A stretch of 64,000 nt of DNA from Salinivirga cyanobacteriivorans. Its GTDB lineage: Bacteria; Bacteroidota; Bacteroidia; Bacteroidales; Salinivirgaceae. The notes under the pieces were generated by a model. The model had not been told where the DNA came from and did no database searches. It saw only the letters and a list, made by a program, of their open reading frames with translations. This document shows, one piece after another, positions 24,075-33,670 of this stretch. The translations under genes and the position numbers were made by a program. The first letter of the stretch is position 1. Each line of letters begins with the position of its first letter. The DNA lies in assembly GCF_001443605.1 (NCBI RefSeq), contig NZ_CP013118.1, forward strand, positions 504,225-568,224, written 5' to 3'.

Positions 24075-24953
24075 TTAATGTTTTTTTAGCACTTCGTAAC
24101 TACTAATTTGGGCTGGTGCTTTTAGTGCAGGCAAAACCTTTTCGAGCAATATACCCTCTTTTTCGTCGTAATGAAAACCAAATGTAGACCTGACACCGTG
24201 CGAAATAAAATGTACGGCCCGGTCGAGTGACATGGGTAAATTATCGCCCTGTAGCAAGCATCCCAGCAAGACACTTGCAAAGGTATCTCCTGTGCCGGGA
24301 TAAGCCGCTGGTAAATAATCGACCGGGACTTTCCAGTATCGCCCGTCCTGACGGTTGTATGCCACTACGGCAGTTTTACCATCGTCGCCATCGGGCACAC
24401 TTGTGACAACAATAATTTCAGGCCCAAGTGCCGTGAGTTCATCAATAGCTTGCAAGGTATCTTTTGTATTTTTAATCATTTCAGGGTCGTTATTGAGCAA
24501 GAGTCCCACTTCAGTGGTATTTGGTGTAATAATATCAGCTTTGCACACCAGTTTGCGCATTTCATCTACCATTTCTTGGTTAAACGGCCCATAAAGTTTA
24601 CCATTATCACCCAACACAGGATCAATCATTACTATTGTTTCTGGTCGTTTAAACTGATCAATGAAGTCAATCATCATGTCGATTTGCTGCGCAGAGCCAA
24701 GGAAACCACTGTAAATGGCATCAAATTCAAGATTTAACTCTTTCCAATGCTCCATAATACCGGGTATATGTTCAGTTAAATCAACGAAACGGTAATTTTT
24801 ATACTGGCTGTGTGTGGAAAGCACAGCTGTAGGAATTGGACAAACCTGGAAGCCCATGGAGCTAAGCACAGGAATAACAACGGTAAGCGAGGCTCTTCCA
24901 TATCCGCTTAAATCATGAATAGCAGCTACCTTTTGCACAGGATTCTTTAACAT
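24075..24953 (-). CDS. pdxY: pyridoxal/pyridoxamine kinase, PfkB-like
   Basis: This 292-aa ribokinase-fold protein begins 'VAAIHDLSGYGRASLTVVIPVLSSMGFQVCPIPTAVLSTHS', the hallmark of PdxY/PdxK, and ends with the 'YPGTGDTFASVLLG' catalytic Asp motif. It phosphorylates B6 vitamers in the salvage of pyridoxal phosphate. It is the first gene of a minus-strand run with the hexosaminidase (57 bp gap). The assignment between pyridoxal and pyridoxamine preference is not possible here. Confidence 0.88.
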   Translation of the reverse strand: MLKNPVQKVAAIHDLSGYGRASLTVVIPVLSSMGFQVCPIPTAVLSTHSQYKNYRFVDLTEHIPGIMEHWKELNLEFDAIYSGFLGSAQQIDMMIDFIDQFKRPETIVMIDPVLGDNGKLYGPFNQEMVDEMRKLVCKADIITPNTTEVGLLLNNDPEMIKNTKDTLQAIDELTALGPEIIVVTSVPDGDDGKTAVVAYNRQDGRYWKVPVDYLPAAYPGTGDTFASVLLGCLLQGDNLPMSLDRAVHFISHGVRSTFGFHYDEKEGILLEKVLPALKAPAQISSYEVLKKH

Positions 24954-25085
24954 AGCAATATATTTTTTAATAAATGAGACAGATCAATACACAAATTTGC
25001 CAATTATTTCAGAATAAAGTGGCACCAAACCTGTGAAATTTGTATATTTATCCACTTGATCAGTTATACAAACAATTGAATCGTT

Positions 25086-26945
25086 ATGGCAAATTTGTGG
25101 TTTAAAAACATACTTGGACAAATTCCGGCTACAGAAAAACTGGAATCATCAAGAAATCAATTGATTGAAGAACAAAAAAGACATCAGGAAATTGCTCAGT
25201 CTGACCTACTCAAGGAATATGAAGAGCTGAAAGCTTATATTGAATCTGATGAATTTCAACAAAAGAAAAAAGAGATAGAGGCGATAAAATTTGCAGGCAG
25301 TGAAGAGGAAAAGCTTATAAATGAATTCACCAGCTTAAAGAAAGATAAAAGCATTCAGCTTTATTTCAAAACCCTTGAATCAAATGAGCTCAAACGTTTT
25401 GAAGAAATACAAAAAAGCGAAAAGCTGGAGCGATATAATGAAATCAAGGAAACAGTAGAAAGTGGACAGATTGAGGAGCTGAAAAAACAAATGGATGCTG
25501 ACCACAAAGCAGAAAAGGAAAAAGCCAAACGTTTTAAAACATTAAAAAAACATCCCGACCTGAAAAAGTATTTTAAACTGATCAATAGCCCGGGATTCAA
25601 GACCTATCAAGATTTAAAAGAGAGCGAAAAACTCAATAACTTCTATTCGCTTAAAGAAGCCGTAGAGGGTTTTGACTATAACAAAATCAATAAAGAAAAC
25701 GAATCAGAATACAGTGAGCAGTTTGATCAGCGCAAACGCTACCAGGGCCTCCAAAAAGACGGTGAGCTTAAAGTTTATTTTAAATTTGTCAATGCCGGGC
25801 ATCCGGAATTTATTGATCAGACCTCCAGTGGAGAGTTAATGAACGAATACGAGGCATTAGAAATTTATCTACAATCGGATGAATACCAGGACAAGCTAAA
25901 AGAAACAGATTTTAAAACATCTGACTTGTATAAATTGCAGCAGGAGTATAAGCAGCTACAGAAAGATCCGGATATTAAATTCTATCACAAGTTTGAGCAA
26001 TCAAAAGCTTATAAAAACTACATCGCAGTAAAAGAAAGTGACAAGCTCAAGCGTTATTACGAACTCAAAGAACAAACCGAAGATCCGGCCTTCAGAGATA
26101 AGGTTGAATACCTGAAAGACGACAAAAAATTTGAGAAAACAGAAGAATACAAAAGCCTTGCAAAGTTTAAAGAACTCGAACAAAATGATGACCTGAAATG
26201 GTACTTTAAGGTAACACAGGAAGACCGGTTTAAAGATTTACGGAAATGGGAAACCATTTTTAGTGAAGATTTCAACGATACGCAGCTGAATAAAGAGGTA
26301 TGGAGCCCGATTGTTTTTGCCGGGATGATGACCTTCAATGACAACTATGTAACAAAAGGAGAAAAACAATTCTTCACAAAAGGAGAAAACCTGCACATAG
26401 ATCATTCAGCTCTGAACATTGAGACCAAAAAAGAACATACTAAAGGTAAAAGCTGGAGTAAAAAACACGGATTCATGGAAGAAGAATTTGATTTTACTTC
26501 TGGCACACTGAACACAGCACAAGCCTTTCGTTTTAACCAGGGCAAAATAGAAGCTAAAGTAAGCTTGCAGCAACCAGGCAATATCGTTCATGGATTGAGC
26601 CTTAAAGGAGAAAAAATCACACCGCATATTGACCTCCTTAAAACGGGTAAAGGCAGCGGATACGAAGTACGCTACATACCCAAAGAAGACCAAACGCATA
26701 TTATAAGTCATAAGATTAAAGGTATCAACCTAAACGATAAATACTTTATTCATAGTCTTGAATGGAACGATAGCGAACTTATCTGGTCGCTGAACAATAT
26801 AGAAGTTGCAAGGGCAACGCATCAACTCAATGGAGAAGAACTTTATATTAGTTTAGCTTCAATTGTGGAAAAACAACCGGAAAACCTGCCGGCAAACTTT
26901 TCCATTGACTGGATTAAAGTTTACAAAAAGCAAGAAGCAGAATAG
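25086..26945 (+). CDS. helical-repeat protein with C-terminal non-catalytic GH16/laminarinase-like domain
   Basis: The 619-aa protein has no clear signal peptide. Residues 30-385 are Lys/Glu-rich repeats of about 50-70 aa built around 'LKKYFKLINS...YQDLKESEKLNNFYSLKEAVE'-type segments, repeated at least five times. Residues 395-615 resemble a GH16 jelly roll ('FSEDFNDTQLNKEVW', 'FRFNQGKIEAKVSLQQPGN', 'FSIDWIKVYKK'). Where active GH16 enzymes have ExDxxE, this one has 'HIDLLK' (about 514-519), so both catalytic glutamates are missing and it is probably a binding module. The function is unknown. Confidence 0.7.
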   Translation: MANLWFKNILGQIPATEKLESSRNQLIEEQKRHQEIAQSDLLKEYEELKAYIESDEFQQKKKEIEAIKFAGSEEEKLINEFTSLKKDKSIQLYFKTLESNELKRFEEIQKSEKLERYNEIKETVESGQIEELKKQMDADHKAEKEKAKRFKTLKKHPDLKKYFKLINSPGFKTYQDLKESEKLNNFYSLKEAVEGFDYNKINKENESEYSEQFDQRKRYQGLQKDGELKVYFKFVNAGHPEFIDQTSSGELMNEYEALEIYLQSDEYQDKLKETDFKTSDLYKLQQEYKQLQKDPDIKFYHKFEQSKAYKNYIAVKESDKLKRYYELKEQTEDPAFRDKVEYLKDDKKFEKTEEYKSLAKFKELEQNDDLKWYFKVTQEDRFKDLRKWETIFSEDFNDTQLNKEVWSPIVFAGMMTFNDNYVTKGEKQFFTKGENLHIDHSALNIETKKEHTKGKSWSKKHGFMEEEFDFTSGTLNTAQAFRFNQGKIEAKVSLQQPGNIVHGLSLKGEKITPHIDLLKTGKGSGYEVRYIPKEDQTHIISHKIKGINLNDKYFIHSLEWNDSELIWSLNNIEVARATHQLNGEELYISLASIVEKQPENLPANFSIDWIKVYKKQEAE

Positions 26946-26987
26946 CTACTGTAGAAACACTTTATAAACACCCCGAAAAACAATTAT

Positions 26988-27923
26988 ATGCGCATTATTT
27001 TCATGGGCACTCCCGATTTTGCCGTAAAATCACTTGAAACACTTAATATTAACTATAATGTGGTGGCAGTAGTAACTGCACCCGACAAAAAACGTGGGAG
27101 AGGCCAAAAGGTAATACCAACACCAGTAAAAGAATTTGCCACGAATGCTGGTTTGCCAGTACTACAGCCCACGAACCTAAAAGACCCGGAATTCATTGAA
27201 ATATTAAAATCTTATAATCCCGACCTAAACGTGGTAGTTGCATTTCGAATGCTGCCAGAGGTTGTGTTTAACCTGCCCACCCACGGATCCATTAATTTAC
27301 ATGCAAGCTTGCTACCCGATTACCGTGGAGCCGCTCCAATTAACCATGCTATAATTAACGGTGAAAAGCAAACCGGGGTAACTACCTTTTTCCTCGATAA
27401 AAAAATTGACACCGGCCGTATCATCATGCAGCATAATGTGAATATTTACCCCAACGATACAGCCGGGACACTGCATGATAAGCTGATGGTTACAGGTGCT
27501 TCAATACTGAGTGCAACCGTAAAAGAAATTGAAGAAGGTACAGCAGAAGCAGCCCCCCAAATAAGGAAATCAGATAAATCAGCACCCAAAATTTACAAGG
27601 AAGATTGTGAGATAGACTGGTCTGCGAACGGAAGTGTAATACACAATTTTATTCGGGGCTTATCGCCTTACCCGGCAGCCTGGACAAGCTTCACCAGAAA
27701 CGGCAAACCATTCACAGCCAAAATATATGCCGGTCATTTCAAGAGAACAAATCATGAAATGGCTCCCGGCACGGTTAAAGTTAACGAGAATAATCTGGAA
27801 GTTGCAGTTAATAAAGGTTGGTACGAAATCAAAGAACTTCAACCACAATCGAAAAAACGCGTTACAGCTGAAGAATTTGTAAGAGGCTTGCAAAAAAACG
27901 ATGAGTTGAAACTTGCAAACTAA
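26988..27923 (+). CDS. fmt: methionyl-tRNA formyltransferase
   Basis: The 311-aa protein has the family start 'RIIFMGTPDFAVKSLETL', the formyl-donor motif region 'NLHASLLPDYRGAAPINHAIINGEKQTGVT' and 'DTGRIIMQ', and the C-terminal tRNA-binding domain. It formylates Met-tRNAfMet for translation initiation. The stop lies just before the probable start of the acyltransferase gene. Confidence 0.95.
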   Translation: MRIIFMGTPDFAVKSLETLNINYNVVAVVTAPDKKRGRGQKVIPTPVKEFATNAGLPVLQPTNLKDPEFIEILKSYNPDLNVVVAFRMLPEVVFNLPTHGSINLHASLLPDYRGAAPINHAIINGEKQTGVTTFFLDKKIDTGRIIMQHNVNIYPNDTAGTLHDKLMVTGASILSATVKEIEEGTAEAAPQIRKSDKSAPKIYKEDCEIDWSANGSVIHNFIRGLSPYPAAWTSFTRNGKPFTAKIYAGHFKRTNHEMAPGTVKVNENNLEVAVNKGWYEIKELQPQSKKRVTAEEFVRGLQKNDELKLAN

Positions 27924-27933
27924 TACTACAATT

Positions 27934-28929
27934 TTGAATGAAAAAAGAATTGCCGGCCTGGATACTTTGCGAATCTTAGCTTTTCTTGCGATATTCTTTT
28001 TTCATAGTGCCCCGGGTTTAATTTATGGTTATGGAAGAGTAGATTTTTTCTTTGTATTATCTGCATTCCTACTTACATTGCTCACGCTTAATGAGCTTCA
28101 CAATACCGATTCCTTTTCAAAAATTAATTTCTTTTGGCGACGGGCACTACGAATTTTCCCATTATATTTCCTTGTATTATTAGCCCTGCTGGTTATTTTG
28201 CCTTCTGTAGCATCGTACCTGAACATATCAATTTCACTGCCTGAAAATAAATGGATGTATTGGTTATTTTTGGCTAATTACGAGCATTCAGACACACTTT
28301 TTGCACTTAAGTTACTATGGTCTGTCAGTGTTCAGGAGCAGTTTTATCTCCTTTTTCTTTTTATCGCATTCGCTTTCAAACGGCACCTTTGGACTTTTGT
28401 TGGTCTTATTACAACAATTTATATCGTATTTATGCTTTGGGCAGAGTCACAAAACATGTCAACATATGGACATACTATAACGCATTTTGCAAATTACGCG
28501 GCAGGCATTGCAGGTGCTTACCTCTATTATCATAAGCAATACTCGTTACGATTAACAGGTTTAATATTCATCACCAGTGGAATATCTTTATTTTTTGAAA
28601 CCCCGGTAATCATATACCATGTGCAGCTTTCGGTTTGCTTCATTACACTAATATTGCTTTTCACAAAATGGGCACCTCGGGTTGAGCACAACCCGATTTT
28701 TAAAATCAGCGAAAATCTGGGCAAATATACTTATGGCCTTTATATATTTAGCGGCATTACCATAACAATAGGACAAAAGTTTCTTTCTGAGTGGAACCAA
28801 ATAATTGTTGTATTAGCAGAACTAGCACTAACATTTATACTTGCATACCTGTCTTATCATTTGTATGAAAAACAATTCCTAAAACTTAAGCAATATTTCA
28901 GAAAACAACGCAACCTGACTTCGCAGTAA
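27934..28929 (+). CDS. acyltransferase family 3 membrane protein
   Basis: No ATG fits the N-terminus. TTG 27934 gives a start 'MNEKRIAGLDTLRILAFLAIFFFH', typical of the family; an earlier TTG at 27913 would overlap fmt. About ten transmembrane helices follow, with the conserved His24-like residue in the first helix and the 'FFVLSAFLLTLL' and 'FFWRRALRIFPLYF' motifs. Such enzymes O-acylate surface polysaccharides or lipids. It is downstream of fmt and convergent with the next gene (10 bp between stops). Confidence 0.85.
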   Translation: MNEKRIAGLDTLRILAFLAIFFFHSAPGLIYGYGRVDFFFVLSAFLLTLLTLNELHNTDSFSKINFFWRRALRIFPLYFLVLLALLVILPSVASYLNISISLPENKWMYWLFLANYEHSDTLFALKLLWSVSVQEQFYLLFLFIAFAFKRHLWTFVGLITTIYIVFMLWAESQNMSTYGHTITHFANYAAGIAGAYLYYHKQYSLRLTGLIFITSGISLFFETPVIIYHVQLSVCFITLILLFTKWAPRVEHNPIFKISENLGKYTYGLYIFSGITITIGQKFLSEWNQIIVVLAELALTFILAYLSYHLYEKQFLKLKQYFRKQRNLTSQ

Positions 28930-28939
28930 TTCCAGCAAA

Positions 28940-29926
28940 TTAATTTGCATATAATCTCTTTCTGTTTACAATAGGTAGTACGGCAAATGCAATGGCTCCC
29001 AGAGGTAAGTGCACCAAATTGGTTACAGCGTGGGCCATTAGGGCAAAAACAGCAGCGGTATCGTGTCCAATGCCGAAAAGCATCAGACTTTGTATGGCTA
29101 AAAAGTGCCAGGCACCCATACCCGACTGAATTGGCAATAAAAACGCTGAAGTAGCTACTCCAAATGTAAAGGCAGCTGCAGTAAAACTCACATCTTTCAT
29201 GGGCGGGTAGGCGAATATGAGGACGTAAAACATCAGCAACCAAAGCACATAAATCAATACAGATTGTGCCAGGTACCATATTTTACCCTTAATTTTGTAT
29301 AGCGAAGTAAAGCCCTCTTTTATATCGCGCCCGACCTTTTGCAACTTATCTCTGAAACGCTCAAATACATTGAAACGCCTAAGCAAAAACCAGGCAACAA
29401 GTAAAAAGGCAACTGAACTACCAATAATAATCATTACAGTAGAAAAACTCAAATTTTGCATACTGACCTCAGGTAGCTCTATGATCTTAATAATCAATGG
29501 CATTTGCCAGGCCAACAAGGCTGTAAATATCAGGAAGAGAATAAACAAATCTGTAAGCCTCTCGACCAATGCAGTACCGAACAATTTGGCCAGCGGTATT
29601 TTTTCGTACCGATTAATAATACCTAATCGTGCAATTTCGCCACCTCGAGGAATCACCTGGTTGGTAAAAGCCAAAACTATTACCGATAAAAAAATATTTG
29701 TCGTTCGTGGGTTGTATTTCATCGGCTTGAAAAGCATTTTCCAGCGTACTCCACGAACAAACTGACTTAAAATATTAATCAGAATCGATACCCCTATCCA
29801 GAATGGATTAATTTTATTCAACTCATTGTATAACTGATCGAGTTTAGTATCGCGAAAAACCAACCACAAGAGACCTACGCCTACAACAAGAAAAACTACA
29901 GACCTGACAATACGCTTTCTATCCAT
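28940..29926 (-). CDS. flippase-like / LPG synthase transmembrane-region protein
   Basis: The 328-aa integral membrane protein has about eight helices and the family landmarks 'VSILINILSQFVRGVRWKMLFKPM', 'LAFTNQVIPRGGEIARLGIINRYEKIPLAKLFGTALVERLTDL' and 'LPIQSGMGAWHFLAIQSLMLFGI'. Members without the synthase domain are thought to flip or handle lipids or polyprenyl intermediates. It overlaps the upstream GT2 gene by 8 bp, so the pair probably works on one lipid-linked glycan. Confidence 0.83.
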   Translation of the reverse strand: MDRKRIVRSVVFLVVGVGLLWLVFRDTKLDQLYNELNKINPFWIGVSILINILSQFVRGVRWKMLFKPMKYNPRTTNIFLSVIVLAFTNQVIPRGGEIARLGIINRYEKIPLAKLFGTALVERLTDLFILFLIFTALLAWQMPLIIKIIELPEVSMQNLSFSTVMIIIGSSVAFLLVAWFLLRRFNVFERFRDKLQKVGRDIKEGFTSLYKIKGKIWYLAQSVLIYVLWLLMFYVLIFAYPPMKDVSFTAAAFTFGVATSAFLLPIQSGMGAWHFLAIQSLMLFGIGHDTAAVFALMAHAVTNLVHLPLGAIAFAVLPIVNRKRLYAN

Positions 29927-30686
29927 TATTTCTTAATAAAACCTGAATTTTTTCATTTAAATCTTTCTGCAGTTTTTTTAGCGAATCTTTAATACTATCG
30001 CCCTGCTCTCCAAATGAATTTGAAATACGTTGGGTAATCAGGTCATAGTTTTTGAGTAAAGTTACAGCAATCTCTTTTCCTTCATTTATAAATTCCCTGG
30101 TAGCTTTATCAGCCGATGTTTTATCATATTTTGTGGGATGAGTAAGGCCATCAAGCAAAGTGTACTTGATCTTTTTTCCATGTGCCTGGAAATAGAGATT
30201 TATGTAGGTCTCTACCCCAAATCGAATATCCTGAATGTTTACCAGGATGGGTTCCAGATCTTTTTTATACATTGCACGTTCACCTGTAAGGCTTTTAAAC
30301 GGATTTACACGATAATCGATCAAAGTTTCAGAGGGTGATCCAAGCACCATATCGGCTTCATCGCCCAATGGACTGAGCAACTGATCGAAGTGTTCCTTTT
30401 TAATACCAGAAACATCGGCATCAAAGAAAAGGATTATATCGCGTTCAGCTTTCTGTACTCCCAGTACCATGGCATTGCTCTTCCCCTGGTTTTCATCGAG
30501 CCTTATATAGCGAAAATCCATTTTTTTATTCAGTGACCTTAATATTTCTTCGGTTTTATCCTGAGACCCGTCATCCACAACAATAAGCTCGCTCTCAGGG
30601 TTATATTCTCTGCATTTAGATACCACATCTTCGATTGTGGGTTCTTCGTTATAGGCACAAATTACAATACTTGTTTTTTCCTTCAT
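29919..30686 (-). CDS. glycosyltransferase family 2
   Basis: The 255-aa cytosolic enzyme has the GT-A fold: 'TSIVICAYNEEPTIEDVV', 'SELIVVDDGSQDKTEEIL', and 'IILFFDADVSG' (DxD metal site). It resembles dolichyl-phosphate-glucose/mannose type transferases but has no membrane anchor; the downstream flippase-like protein could supply that. It is translationally coupled to that gene. Confidence 0.88.
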   Translation of the reverse strand: MKEKTSIVICAYNEEPTIEDVVSKCREYNPESELIVVDDGSQDKTEEILRSLNKKMDFRYIRLDENQGKSNAMVLGVQKAERDIILFFDADVSGIKKEHFDQLLSPLGDEADMVLGSPSETLIDYRVNPFKSLTGERAMYKKDLEPILVNIQDIRFGVETYINLYFQAHGKKIKYTLLDGLTHPTKYDKTSADKATREFINEGKEIAVTLLKNYDLITQRISNSFGEQGDSIKDSLKKLQKDLNEKIQVLLRNNG

Positions 30687-30692
30687 ATCTGA

Positions 30693-32669
30693 TTATTTAT
30701 GGTTAGCTTTTGAAAATGTAACCCGGCGAAATATAGTATTCCCCATAGGAACTAGCAAATATCTTTCGCGATTTCCTTTTTTATCTACTAAGGTCGATTC
30801 AATTTTTACAGCCGGATCATCCCATGGTGTCAAAAGATTATCTTCCTTCGCAGGGATAAAATTCATTGGTGCACTGGCATCAATTTTTAGTTTCCAATTG
30901 CTTTTATCTTTCGCTTTTATCTTATAGCGGTAAAAACCACTGTTATAATACTCTTTAACTTTTTTCAGTTTATGTTCAAAAGGTAAGGCATATACCAACG
31001 GTCCACGTTGAACATAAACACCTTTACCCTTTACAGTTTTTGATTGCGGCTGATCGTGCTGCTGAATTTTAAAGTTAAACTTTACAGTAACACGTTCACC
31101 TGGTTTCCATTCATTATGAATAATAATGCGGTCGGTTAATTCTTCGACCTGTGCTCCATCTGGCTTATCTAATTCAAAATCCTGACAATTAAACGGCTTT
31201 CTCAACACAAGATCAAAGCTCACAGGTTGGTCGGGCTTGATTTTAAAAACAATCTGGTCAGAAAAAGGATAATCAGTATCCTCGGTAATTTTTACTGGTG
31301 TACCGTTCATATTTGTCTCAAGTACATTGGGTCCGTAGAGCAATGCGGCAAGTTGTTTATTGTCGTTACCTTTCATCCACATTCCTTCAGCATAATAAGG
31401 CATTAATCTGCCAGCGTTTAACGCACAACATGCAGCTGCAAAGTGGGCAGCATCGTATGATTCACGTTTGGCTATTTCACTGTGGTTAATTTTTATGCGA
31501 TTATCGGTCGTAAGATACGAAACAGCCTTTAAAACAGGCATACGTGCGCCCTGACCTGCATTAAAAGTCATTTTTTCAATGCGGTCGGCTAAACTAAAAT
31601 CACCTGTAAATGAAATCATTTTATTCATTGGGCTGATCATTTCGGCAATACCGCAATATTCATAATGCTCATCAGCTGTTCCCTTGCGACCCTTAATCCA
31701 CTCATCGCAGCGCATTGCGCCTCCCGGCGTGAGGTGCTGTTCCAGTTTCTCCATTACATTTGAAGCGGCGCTGTCTAAAGCATGTCCGCTTTGTATGGCT
31801 GAAATAAACTCCGGAACAAATAGACCTTCGGCAATATGTGCACCATGTTTTTCAAACAATTCCGACTCATTAAGGAGCAGTTCAGTTTTCAAATCATCAT
31901 CGCGTATATGCCCTTCATTAAAATCTTCGTATAATTTACCGGCAAATTCCAAATATTGCGCATCACCCGTGAGCCTGTAAAGCCATTCCAGATTCTCAAA
32001 AAAACCAACGCCATGACTTACGCCCCCACCTTTTGAGGTATGCAGGAAATAATTCCTGTCCTGGTATTGGTGCATTACAAGTTTTGTAGCTTTCTCGGCA
32101 GCATTTAAAATTTCCTCATCGCCGGTAAATTCGTAATAGGCCAGCATGGCCATTAAAACTCTGCTTGTAGCCCAAAGTTCACCATTACCCCGTTCGTGGT
32201 TGAACCGGCATCCTGGTGCTTCACAATCGCGGTAAATACCAATATATCCTTTCTCATTTGTGTGTTGAAGCAACTCATGCATCCATGAATTCATATGGTT
32301 GATATAGGTACTGTCGCCTGTTAAAAACGCCATACGTACCATAGCATCTTTCCAGTAACCTTCATGTTCCCCACTCCACCATTCTTTTCTTAAGGAAAAT
32401 CTTCTTTTACTAATTCGGTTTTGATTAAAAAACACATCATGCGTTACGGTTTTGTTTACATCATCGTAATGCCCGATATACCCATCGTTTAAATCACGTT
32501 TTAATTGTTTATTGATCCAGCCGGTAGGATTAATTTCGCCGGCCTTTAAAATGTTATACTGATAAATATCTGTCACAATATTCCTTTCTTTTGTTTGTTG
32601 AAAACTTCCATTCATAGCGATACTAAGGCTTAAAACTATAGCAAAGTATGTAAACATTTGGTACTCCAA
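30693..32669 (-). CDS. GH127 family glycosidase (beta-L-arabinofuranosidase-like)
   Basis: The 658-aa protein has an N-terminal signal and an (alpha/alpha)6 barrel of the GH127/DUF1680 type. The family's metal/catalytic site is visible as 'HYEYCGIAEM' (Glu and Cys) and 'FAAACCALNAGRLMPYYAEGMW' (tandem Cys). Enzymes of this family release beta-L-arabinofuranose; relatives act on other pentose-linked glycans, so the exact substrate is open. It stands alone upstream of the GT2 gene, 6 bp away, possibly co-transcribed. Confidence 0.88.
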   Translation of the reverse strand: MEYQMFTYFAIVLSLSIAMNGSFQQTKERNIVTDIYQYNILKAGEINPTGWINKQLKRDLNDGYIGHYDDVNKTVTHDVFFNQNRISKRRFSLRKEWWSGEHEGYWKDAMVRMAFLTGDSTYINHMNSWMHELLQHTNEKGYIGIYRDCEAPGCRFNHERGNGELWATSRVLMAMLAYYEFTGDEEILNAAEKATKLVMHQYQDRNYFLHTSKGGGVSHGVGFFENLEWLYRLTGDAQYLEFAGKLYEDFNEGHIRDDDLKTELLLNESELFEKHGAHIAEGLFVPEFISAIQSGHALDSAASNVMEKLEQHLTPGGAMRCDEWIKGRKGTADEHYEYCGIAEMISPMNKMISFTGDFSLADRIEKMTFNAGQGARMPVLKAVSYLTTDNRIKINHSEIAKRESYDAAHFAAACCALNAGRLMPYYAEGMWMKGNDNKQLAALLYGPNVLETNMNGTPVKITEDTDYPFSDQIVFKIKPDQPVSFDLVLRKPFNCQDFELDKPDGAQVEELTDRIIIHNEWKPGERVTVKFNFKIQQHDQPQSKTVKGKGVYVQRGPLVYALPFEHKLKKVKEYYNSGFYRYKIKAKDKSNWKLKIDASAPMNFIPAKEDNLLTPWDDPAVKIESTLVDKKGNRERYLLVPMGNTIFRRVTFSKANHK

Positions 32670-32881
32670 TCTTTTTTTAAATGTTCACCTGTCTATATTT
32701 ACAACTCATAGGCCCCTCATGATGTTGAAAAAAATATAGTATCTCAGGTTTCTCACATATTTAAAACTAAGAATACTTATTACTTGCTGAGCTGCTTTTT
32801 GCTCAGAATCTTTTTATCTTAGCTAAACATTTTTTCAGGTAGAATGTAAATATTGAATGTTTAATCCATAAAAATTATAAC

Positions 32882-33334
32882 ATGGCAGGTACTATTACTT
32901 TCACTATCATTAAACCCGGTGCTGTAAAAAATGAGCATATCGGTCCTATCTTAGACAAAATTTCAGATGCAGGATTTCACATTGCAGCGATGAAAATGGT
33001 TCAGCTAAGCCGCAGTGAAGCACGTAGCTTTTACTGCATTCATAAAGACAAGCCATTCTTTGAAGATTTGGTGGAATTTATGGTATCGGGACCAATTGTT
33101 GCTGCCATATTACAAAAAGAGAATGCTGTTGATGATTTCCGCAAACTCATCGGTAATACAGATCCAACAAAAGCAGAACCGGGAACAATCCGTCATATGT
33201 TTGCAAAATCAGTACAGGCTAATGCTGTACATGGATCAGATAGTGATGAGAATGCGCAAAAAGAGAGTGAGTACTTTTTTGCCGGTTACGAGAAGTTTTT
33301 TGAAGTAAAAAAAACGAGTTGCAGCGAAAAGTAA
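32882..33334 (+). CDS. ndk: nucleoside-diphosphate kinase
   Basis: The 150-aa enzyme has 'TFTIIKPGAVKNEHIGPILDKI', the nucleotide site 'RKLIGNTDPTKAEPGTIRHMFA' and the phosphorylated His in 'NAVHGSDSDENAQKESEYFF'. It transfers gamma-phosphates between nucleotides. It is a single-gene unit, convergent with the DUF721 gene. Confidence 0.95.
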   Translation: MAGTITFTIIKPGAVKNEHIGPILDKISDAGFHIAAMKMVQLSRSEARSFYCIHKDKPFFEDLVEFMVSGPIVAAILQKENAVDDFRKLIGNTDPTKAEPGTIRHMFAKSVQANAVHGSDSDENAQKESEYFFAGYEKFFEVKKTSCSEK

Positions 33335-33368
33335 GTAAATCTCAAAAGCATTAAATGCCCTCAAAGCA

Positions 33369-33668
33369 TCAGGAGCTAAACTCAATATCAGCTACAACCT
33401 CACTCCCCGCCTCCTGGTTGATTTTTTCAATCAGAGGCGTTTTTATCATTTCCAGTTCACGGCGTGCCACGGCTGATTTCATTTTTACAATGAGTTTATC
33501 TCCGTCGAACTTCACATAATCAGTATAACGGGCAGCCATTTTCCCCACAAAATCTTCCCAGCGGTTTACCACATGGGCTTTAACTATGGGTGAACGTTTA
33601 TCATGATTTTTCAACCAGTTATCAATCAAATCGCCCAAACTACTTTCATTGCTTCTTCTCATAATCAA
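33369..33668 (-). CDS. DUF721 (DciA-like) protein
   Basis: The 99-aa protein carries the DUF721 pattern 'LGDLIDNWLKNHDKRSPIVKAHVVNRWEDFVGKMAARYTDYVKFDGDKLIVKMKSAVARRELEMIKTPLIEKINQEAG' in outline. In other bacteria DUF721/DciA helps load the replicative helicase DnaB. It directly follows recF (2 bp), the normal Bacteroidota arrangement, linking it to DNA replication and repair. Confidence 0.87.
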   Translation of the reverse strand: MIMRRSNESSLGDLIDNWLKNHDKRSPIVKAHVVNRWEDFVGKMAARYTDYVKFDGDKLIVKMKSAVARRELEMIKTPLIEKINQEAGSEVVADIEFSS

Positions 33669-33670
33669 AA

